Positions 6,742 to 12,533 of a stretch of 64,000 nucleotides of DNA are shown one piece after another. Within the stretch, counting starts at the first letter, position 1, and each line of letters begins with the position of its first letter. The stretch spans positions 1-64,000 of the forward strand of contig CANQHN010000002.1 in the NCBI GenBank assembly GCA_947623745.1, read 5' to 3'. The stretch comes from an uncultured Oscillospiraceae bacterium (GTDB lineage: Bacteria; Bacillota; Clostridia; Oscillospirales; Oscillospiraceae). The notes under the pieces were generated by a model. It was not told where the DNA came from, did no database searches, and saw nothing but the letters and a program-made list of their open reading frames with translations. The position numbers and the translations under genes were made by a program.

Positions 6742-7003
6742 GATCGGGCCCTATATCGTCTACTTCTGGTCCAATGAAAGCGACCCTTTGGAGCCGATCC
6801 ACGTCCACATTGCGGAGGGTCGGGCCACGGCGAACGGCACCAAAGTGTGGATCACCAGTAGGGGGAAAGCGCTGCTGTGCAACAACAACGCCAAGATCCC
6901 CGCGCCCATCCTGCGCAACCTTTTGCGGGTCATAGAGGCCAACAGCGCCGACATTGTGGAAAAGTGGCTTGCCCACTTTGGAGAGATCCGTTACTTCTGC
7001 TGA
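6716..7003 (+). CDS. DUF4160 family protein
   Basis: A 95-residue protein with the DUF4160 pattern: FRIGPYIVYFWSNESDPLEP followed by IHVHIAEGRATANGTKVWI and a C-terminal helix VIEANSADIVEKWLAHFGE. The GTG start at 6716 lies within the gene before it. The family is found beside DUF2442 genes and is suspected, not proven, to form toxin-antitoxin modules. In an integrative element such a pair could stabilise the DNA after excision. Confidence 0.65.
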   Translation: MCSVPQIFRIGPYIVYFWSNESDPLEPIHVHIAEGRATANGTKVWITSRGKALLCNNNAKIPAPILRNLLRVIEANSADIVEKWLAHFGEIRYFC

Positions 7004-7011
7004 TTTTAGGC

Positions 7012-7049
7012 AAAAAAACCTCCCCCGGCGCTGCTAACACCGGGAGAGG
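7012..7049 (-). terminator. Leftward terminator before integrase
   Basis: The minus strand reads stem CCTCTCCCGG/CCGGGGGAGG followed by seven T. It blocks leftward read-through towards the DUF4160 gene; on the plus strand no T-run follows. Confidence 0.5.
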
Positions 7050-7148
7050 CAATGCAGTCAAATACCAGGACGTCAATCAAGGCACCAGCCTGCCCTTTTA
7101 TGATACCACAGAAAGGGCCGCGGTGCAAGAGTGAAAGGAGTTTTTACC

Positions 7149-8302
7149 GTGGCAGAAAAAAGAAAAGAGGGGCCCGCGGTGCCGGCACGATCCGGCAGCG
7201 GAAGGATGGCCGGTGGGAGGCCCGCTTTGTGGTCGGTGTGGACCCCGGCACTGGGAAGGACATCCGGCGTAGCGTCTACGCTCCCACGCAGCGAGAGGCC
7301 CGGCGGAAAATGACCGAGGCCATAGCCGCCCTAGACCGGGGGATCTACCGGGACCCGTGCCGCATGACCCTTGGCCAATGGCCGGACATATGGACGGCAG
7401 AATATCTGAACAGCATCAAGCCCCGGACGTTGGAGGCCTATCTCTCTATCATCAAGACGCATATCCGCCCCGGCCTGGGCGCGGTGAGGCTAGAGCAGCT
7501 GAACGCACACACCATCCAGAAGTTTTACAACAGCCTGGATGGACTCTCGCCCAAAACCGTGAAGAATGTCCACGGCGTACTCCACAAGGCGCTCCAGCAG
7601 GCCGCTGCTATTGGCTATATGACAGCCAACCCCGCTGATGCCTGTTCCCTTCCACGGGCGGAAAAGCCGGAACTGCACCCGCTAGATGAGGATGATACGG
7701 GGCTCTTTATCGAGGCCGTGAAGGGCCACCGCTATGAGGCTGTGTTCCTGTTCACCTTATTCACCGGGGCCCGTCAAGGCGAGGTCCTAGGGCTCACCTG
7801 GGACTGTGTGGACTTCACCACCGGCACTGTCACCATCAATAAGCAGTTGCAAAAAGCGCCTCGCGGATCTGAGTATAGCTTGGTGTCACCCAAGAACAGC
7901 AAGGGCCGCACCATCTTCCCCGCCCCTTACGTCATGCGTCTGCTGAAGGAGCAACACCAGCGTCAGGCGGAGTGGCAGCTCCGGGTGGGCCCGGCCTGGG
8001 AGGGCAGCGGCCTGGTGTTCACCGACGAGCTGGGCCGCCACCTCATGCCACACACGGTCTATCATGCATTTAAGAAGGTTGTCGCCTCCATTGGCCTGCC
8101 AGACGTTAGGTTCCATGATCTTCGTCATAGCTATGCCGTGGCGTCTATTAGAGCCGGGGACGATATCAAAACGGTGCAGGGGAATCTTGGACACGCCACC
8201 ACCAGCTTCACCCTAGACGTCTACGGCCATGTCACCGAACAGATGAAACAGGCCAGCGCGGAGCGTATGGAGCGCTATATCGAGGCCATTATGAGCCGGT
8301 AA
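7149..8302 (+). pseudogene. int: Tyrosine integrase, apparent N-terminal frameshift
   Basis: A phage-type tyrosine recombinase: AP2-like N-terminal strand region (AGTIRQRKDGRWEARF), core-binding SAM-like domain, and a catalytic domain with TGARQGEVLGLTW (Arg I), HDLRHSYAVAS (HxxR) and GHATTSFTLDVYGH with the nucleophile Tyr. It would insert the element into the adjacent attR-side tRNA-Pro end. The natural start is GTG 7149, nine bases after AAAGGAG, giving MAEKRK; the rest of the protein (RGARGAGTIRQR onward) is in the -1 frame. One extra A in the run at 7163-7166 would restore it. Starts further upstream in the long frame (7052, 7097) have no good SD. So the gene is either frameshifted, mis-sequenced in an A-run, or read by slippage. 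Confidence 0.75.
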
Positions 8303-8701
8303 CTCTACCCCTCAAAATACCCCTTACACCATGGGACAGCCTTCTACTGTTTTTACATAATTAACGGAAAAACACGTCAAATTATAAGGAATTGGCCTTG
8401 TTTTACTGCATTTTATAGCAGTTTGACCGGGACAAAGGGTTCAAATCCCGCCACTCGGACCACCTTGCTTGGTCTTATTGGAGAACAATAGACCGTGCAA
8501 CTCAGAAAGAAACACTCCCTGTTATTGGGGGGTGTTTCTTCGTTTCTGCACCAATTTTGCTCTGAGTGAGCTAACAAATGCTACTGAAATTGCACCACTT
8601 TCTGAGTCGATGCCATATCTTCAAAAACGGCAGATTTGGCTTATTTTGAGCCAATGCACCAATTTTGTCACGGATAATTTCAAAAGTGGTGCAAGATATT
8701 T
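8303..8701. other. Non-coding stretch around attR
   Basis: No convincing gene. It holds two CCCCT repeats (8306-8328) that mirror a pair at 178-200 and may be integrase arm sites, the attR core, and a hairpin at 8508-8539 (AGAAACACTCC against GGGGTGTTTCT) that could be the original terminator of the tRNA transcript. From about 8540 the DNA turns AT-rich. Confidence 0.5.
8437..8462 (+). repeat. attR core
   Basis: Perfect 26-nt copy of the tRNA-Pro 3' end (52-77), 135 nt downstream of the integrase stop. Confidence 0.9.
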
Positions 8702-10335
8702 CTAATCACGTGCTATGCAACGCACGGTAAATCCATTGGAATTGGTGATGTAGCCAGTAGGAGAAAAAGAAGAGTTGTAGATAATTAAGGCGTAGGTGTA
8801 TCCCTCTCTAGCCGTCGCAGTGCTAGACCAGAAGTAAGCGCCGGCATTCTGATAATATGCATGCCCAGCAGCATATTCGCCAGAAAGGATGTATTCTGGA
8901 CCACCATTAGATTCGGTTTCCACCATTAATTCGTAGGATAAATATTTACTATAAAGATTGTCAAAATCACCTTTATTACTTCCCCTTGGCAATCTCCAGC
9001 CTTTCGGGCAAATTGAACTTGTAGCGTTTTCTCCAGGGGCCAATGCTTTTTACCGGTTCCAGCCGTGGCTGCATGCCAAGAATAATAGCCACCGAATGTA
9101 GCCTTTTCAGAGCCACTATCTACGGCAAGATAAGCGCTATCGACATCAAGTGAACTCCCGAACGACGTCTTATTACTTGCAGGAATCGTAAATGGATCAC
9201 CCACTATATCGGAATCAATTGAACTAATGGTTTTATCCATAATTTTAATATTGTCAATCATCCAGCATTGACCGTCCTTCAATTTACGCACTCTATAAAT
9301 ATTGTTATCTCGGGTATCCGTTACGGTACCATAGTCAGTCACTCTCGGAATCTTTTCGCTGCATTTGAACTCTTGCATTGTGCCTAAATACCCCAGATCG
9401 CGAGGAGGATCAAGTTTCCATATCGCAAAAACTTGCTTATTATTAGCGTTAGCCTCCTTCTGCAGCTCCCACTCTATGGTGCCACCAGGCTCATAAAATT
9501 GTCCCGGACATTCACTCGTAGGGCTAGGTGGCTGCTGGTCGCACCAACCTAAAAAATTATAGCCGTCTAGGGTGAGAACAGTTTCAGAAAGTGTTACCTT
9601 TGCCTTATCATCGGTCGTTTCACCGGAGTGATCGTCCTTCGGCATCGCCACATCCTTATCGTCGTCACCACCCGGTAGATAACTTAAGCTATATTGCACA
9701 GTTTTCGCTGTCGCCATAATAACAATTTGCCCGGTATATGCACCGGCTGGCTGAGTTCCGTCTACTTTGGCACCCAGCGTTAAAGTATACTTAGTCGTTT
9801 TGCCATACTCGCCATCCACATCATCTAGTAATGTTGCGTCTTTCGTTGGCCCAGGGCGAAATTTGCTATTGGCAGTGCTACCACCTGTAATTTTCCATCC
9901 CCATGCATTGCCAAAATCGTTCACATTGTCTTTTTCTTCTACAATAGACGGTATCGTTCGACACTCTTTGCTGATCAGGGGCAGAGGAACTTTTTCGCTA
10001 TCGGAGGCAATGCTGAGTATGTAACCCCAATATCCCTCATCCTCCAGCGAAACATCGGCTGTGGCCTCACTACCAGCAGTATCAGAGGACGAAGTAGTTA
10101 ACGAAAACGAACCAGGTATTCGGAGCGTTATCGCAGTCGCTGCGAACGCTGTCGGTGCTGTTATATATGGCAACGCCAATGCGACGAGCGTTGCGCACGC
10201 AGTTACACCTACTAAGCCCCATTTCTGTGCCAACGGGAGAAGTAATGAGCCGCTGGCACAGAAATGGGGCTTAGTATGTCGTAACATTCTGTTTATGCTA
10301 TTATCTAACTTTTCTGAAGTTGCTTTTGCTTTCAT
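8702..10335 (-). pseudogene. Secreted InlB-repeat/Fib_succ_major surface protein, frameshifted
   Basis: Read from ATG 10335: a signal/membrane segment (about residues 38-68, GLVGVTACATLVALALPYIT), a beta-rich region (residues 70-210), an InlB_B-like repeat (TLDGYNFLGWCDQQPPSPTS, then FYEPGGTIEW) and the start of a Fib_succ_major domain (DTRDNNIYRVRKLKDGQCWM). After GTGKK the frame is lost; the domain continues in another frame as APGENATSSICPKGWRLPRG to VRCIARD at 8702. One more A in the A5 run near 9050 would join them into about 540 residues. This domain order is typical, in my knowledge, of Saccharibacteria secreted proteins. Adhesion or host contact is the usual guess. AT-rich codon use differs from the chromosome. 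Confidence 0.7.
10210..10276. repeat. Perfect 23-bp palindrome inside the ORF
   Basis: Arms 10210-10232 and 10254-10276 are perfect reverse complements with a 21-nt loop. They encode part of the region just before the signal segment (TKPHFCAS to LAQKWGLVG). It looks like an inserted palindromic element rather than normal coding sequence. Confidence 0.8.
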
Positions 10336-10391
10336 GTTGACCTACCTCTCTTGATTTAGATATATATTGCAGGTCATTTTGCTACATACAA

Positions 10392-10544
10392 AAATGGCAC
10401 CGCAAGGGGTGCATTACTATATTATCTATCGATCAACTTGCCCAAAGGCTTGTCGCAAATAGACAACCAGTACCTTACGGTGCCATTTATATCTATTTGC
10501 GATTAAAAAACGCTGATCGTTAATATAAATAATATAGTAATGCA
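10392..10544. other. Highly structured intergenic element
   Basis: Four sets of inverted repeats: 10410-10425 with 10529-10544 (16 bp perfect), 10430-10435 with 10514-10519, 10453-10462 with 10493-10502 (10 bp perfect), and 10392-10402 with 10478-10488 (11 bp perfect). The first three nest into a rod; the last joins the rod's loop to sequence outside it, as in a pseudoknot. It lies in the 5' region of the surface-protein gene. Candidate structured RNA or mobile hairpin element. Confidence 0.65.
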
Positions 10545-10559
10545 TTTCTATTATAACAT

Positions 10560-10868
10560 ATTCGCAATTTTTGTGTGACATTTCGTATTCTTCATTGCAA
10601 TCAAGCAACGACGGGAATGTCATAATTAGGGGCACAAATCAAGCATTCGCCTCTGTTATAGACCCATCGCATCGCCCATCCATTCGCTCGGGATTACAAG
10701 CGCCTACAAGCGGTGAAATATGGCGAAACCCTGGCCTTTAAGGGAGCAGGCTCTATATCCCTTTCGGGATATACTTTGCCAAAGCCGGACGGCGCCTAGT
10801 CCGTGTACAAATCTGGTTTGATTTTTTTAGTTTGAATCCGTTAGATAATTTGATGCTATAATGGGGGA
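10560..10868. other. Non-coding region with hairpins and promoter
   Basis: No gene seen. A perfect stem TATATCCC-TTTC-GGGATATA (10753-10772), a CGGAC/GTCCG stem and CAAATCTGGTTTG followed by ATTTTTTT (about 10807-10827) suggest the 3' end of a structured transcript on the plus strand. TATAAT at 10857-10862 lies only six bases before the ATG at 10869. Confidence 0.45.
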
Positions 10869-11264
10869 ATGAATAGCACAAAGCAGAGAGGCAGAATTAT
10901 TATTCCGGGAGGCCGTCACCCGTGGCCACACGAAATGCGTATCGCAGATATTTTGGCTATGGCTGGTCATAATATCGAGTTTTTGCCGGAGACGAATGTT
11001 AGCACGGCAGATATCTTACTAGATGGAGCAGAATATGAACTCAAATCCCCCTTTACTAACAAAACAGACAAATTGGAGCGCAACATCAAACGGGCATTAA
11101 AACAATCAAAAAATATCGTTTTTGATTCATCACGAGTGAAGAATATGCGTGATGACAATTTGCGACGTTTTCTTATCAGGAAAGCTAAAGAGCAAAAGCA
11201 AATCGGCGAGTTAATCTTCATTACTAAGCGTGGACAAATAATTGACATTAAATCGCTTGTTTGA
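10869..11264 (+). CDS. CdiA C-terminal-like nuclease domain protein
   Basis: A 131-residue protein resembling the CdiA-CT tRNA-nuclease fold (CdiA_C, a PD-(D/E)XK-like domain). MRIADILAMAGHNIEFLPET, then ADILLDGAEYELKSPFTNKT (D, then E-x-K), then LERNIKRALKQSKNIVFDSS are the characteristic strand-helix pattern. In CDI systems the domain is the toxic tip of a large exported protein; here it is free-standing, without a recognisable exporter or immunity gene. Stand-alone versions are common in phages and Saccharibacteria and may be nucleases of other purpose. TATAAT ends six bases upstream of the ATG, so the mRNA may be leaderless. Confidence 0.65.
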   Translation: MNSTKQRGRIIIPGGRHPWPHEMRIADILAMAGHNIEFLPETNVSTADILLDGAEYELKSPFTNKTDKLERNIKRALKQSKNIVFDSSRVKNMRDDNLRRFLIRKAKEQKQIGELIFITKRGQIIDIKSLV

Positions 11265-11456
11265 TATAATATAAACATCGAAGTTCTTGCACGGGGCAGT
11301 ATGCTCCTACCGCAGGGGCTTCTTTTTATATGAACACAAAGTGCCATTTGCGCAGAACCTGCACGGTAAATTGCAATATTGGTGCGCCCCGTGTTATTAT
11401 TGGTTCAGTGGCCTGCATTGGTAAAAATCGTTCTCCAATAAGACCATGGAACACAC

Positions 11457-11493
11457 GTCGCCGCAAGCTTCATATCGCTTGCGGCGACTTTTT
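11457..11493 (+). terminator. Stem-loop terminator a
   Basis: Perfect 12-bp arms (GTCGCCGCAAGC and GCTTGCGGCGAC) with an 8-nt loop, followed by five T. It belongs to a set of three similar units in this region. Confidence 0.65.
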
Positions 11494-11601
11494 ATGCCTA
11501 TGGCAAAAAAGTCACCTCGCGCTCATTCCGCTGCGGCTTCTTTCCAAATCGAACCCGCTCCGCCGGGCTTCAATTTGGTTTTCCCCGAATCCTGAAATCA
11601 T

Positions 11602-11620
11602 AAATCCTATAATTACACTC
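11602..11620. repeat. Island direct repeat, left copy
   Basis: Nineteen bases (AAATCCTATAATTACACTC) repeated perfectly at 16566-16584. Both copies sit 6-10 bases before a terminator hairpin. Together they bracket the nuclease island and are candidate att remnants. Confidence 0.65.
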
Positions 11621-11630
11621 GTACCAAAAT

Positions 11631-11675
11631 AGTGCTTGATTTCGGCTGATATCGCCGGATTCAAGCACTTTTTTT
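11631..11675 (+). terminator. Stem-loop terminator b
   Basis: AGTGCTTGA pairs with TCAAGCACT, with an inner CGGC/GCCG stem, followed by seven T; directly after the left 19-nt repeat. Confidence 0.65.
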
Positions 11676-11732
11676 CGTTTTTCTGCCTGCGTGTGTGATC
11701 TGCCCCAAACAAGACCCAAACCAGACAACTTC

Positions 11733-11765
11733 GAGGGAGCGCCACTTGTTTTCCGGCGCTCCCTC
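11733..11765. terminator. Terminator at integrase remnant 3' end
   Basis: Eleven-bp perfect arms GAGGGAGCGCC and GGCGCTCCCTC just past the stop of the truncated integrase. Confidence 0.55.
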
Positions 11766-11789
11766 ACTTTTCTGTAGAGTGTTTTCACT

Positions 11790-11951
11790 TTAGACCGCCT
11801 GGGCCAGCAGGGTCCCGATCTTCTCCGCCGCCTCACGCTGCATGTCCTTTGTCGTATGGGCATAGACGTCCAGGGTGAAGCTGGCCGAGTAGTGCCCTAG
11901 GATGCTGGAGACCGTCTTTGCCTCTACCCCGCTCTGGAGTGCCAGGGTCGC
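11790..11951 (-). pseudogene. Tyrosine integrase C-terminal remnant
   Basis: The last 53 codons of a tyrosine recombinase remain: ATLALQSGVEAKTVSSILGH, then YSASFTLDVYAHTTK with the catalytic Tyr and the GH motif. Intact relatives would have HDLRHTF directly before; here that point is the junction to an IS3-type fragment. No start is present, so it is a dead relic of the enzyme that once moved this island. The gene next to an att site and a terminator fits an element end. Confidence 0.8.
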
Positions 11952-12166
11952 ATTTGGAGAATATGCACTATCCGGGTGGTCTCTTTTTTGAGCGTATTGT
12001 AGTCGGTCAGCATGTGGCCTTCTGCATCGTCACCGTATTCCCGCAGCCAGCGGTACAGGGTACTCTGGGCAATCCGGTGCTTTTGGCACAGCTCCTGGAT
12101 AGACGTGCCATTTTGACAGGACACAACGATCTGCTTTTTGAACTCCTGCGGGTACTTCTTCGGTAT
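11952..12166 (-). pseudogene. IS3-family OrfA remnant
   Basis: The frame encodes PKKYPQEFKKQIVVSCQNGT, then IQELCQKHRIAQSTLYRWLR and a leucine-zipper-like stretch EYNTLKK-type, the usual N-terminal HTH of IS3 OrfA transposases. Its normal ATG is replaced by ATA, and the C-terminus runs into the integrase remnant. OrfB is absent. It is a fragment left by an insertion or recombination event. Confidence 0.7.
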
Positions 12167-12244
12167 GGTGCAGCACTTCTTTTTTTGAGTTATTGTGCCA
12201 CGGAGGATTGCTATAAGCGTTTCTCTTTCCCGCAATCTTCTTTG

Positions 12245-12533
12245 TGACCACTTTCTTTATAACTTTCGATTTTTTACCTCTCGATTCAAAAGCCGCTGCA
12301 CTGGTGCAAGCGGCTTTTGAAATGTTGGATGGAAAAACCGCTGTTCTGGCAGGTCAACTTCGTATATTTAAATTTTATATCTTGACGTCTCACACATGTA
12401 CATTGTAAAATGAATTTTAGAAAAGCCTATTAAACGGCATAAAATTTAAATTAACATTATATCAGAGTGATTTGAAAAAGGGCTTTAGGATAGAAAACCA
12501 CAAAACAAAACTAGATATAGAAAGGGAGCGAGT
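12245..12533. other. Upstream region of the zinc-ribbon nuclease gene
   Basis: AT-rich and gene-free. It contains a hairpin CAAAAGCCGCT/AGCGGCTTTTG (about 12288-12319) and a possible promoter TTGACG (12382-12387) with TGTAAA (12404-12409). Confidence 0.4.

Larger units (their letters stand above)
52..8462. mobile_element. tRNA-Pro integrative element, phage-satellite-like
   Basis: The last 26 nt of the tRNA (52-77) recur perfectly at 8437-8462, just downstream of a tyrosine integrase, which defines attL and attR. Inside are divergent XRE regulators, an excisionase-like gene, a RepA-like ATPase, small cargo proteins, a capsid gene and a sigma-like gene. Terminase, portal, protease and tail genes are not seen. 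Size (8.4 kb) and order (integrase, regulators, AlpA-like, replication, capsid) resemble phage-inducible chromosomal islands; a shrunken prophage is the alternative. At least two genes (integrase, capsid) look damaged, so it may no longer be mobile. Confidence 0.85.
11265..11789. other. Non-coding junction with hairpin repeats
   Basis: No convincing gene. The stretch has a terminator-like hairpin after the CdiA-like gene (about 11279-11328), the stem-loop at 11457-11493, an imperfect hairpin at 11543-11577, the 19-nt repeat at 11602-11620, the stem-loop at 11631-11675, and a third at 11733-11765 with 11-bp perfect arms. This density is typical of recombination junctions and element ends. Confidence 0.5.

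Noticed and set aside
7149-7172. Programmed -1 frameshift in the integrase
   Set aside because: The A-run is not arranged as an X XXY YYZ heptamer in the starting frame, and no downstream stimulatory stem is obvious; a one-base loss is simpler.
8469-8705. Plus-strand frame of 78 codons after attR
   Set aside because: No SD, no protein-like composition; lies over a hairpin and AT-rich spacer.
10621-10830. tmRNA, SRP RNA, RNase P or 6S RNA in the AT-rich spacer
   Set aside because: Hairpins are present but none of the diagnostic sequence motifs of these RNAs could be found.
11330-11632. Plus-strand frame of 100 codons
   Set aside because: Runs through stem-loops and the 19-nt repeat; no SD or recognisable sequence.
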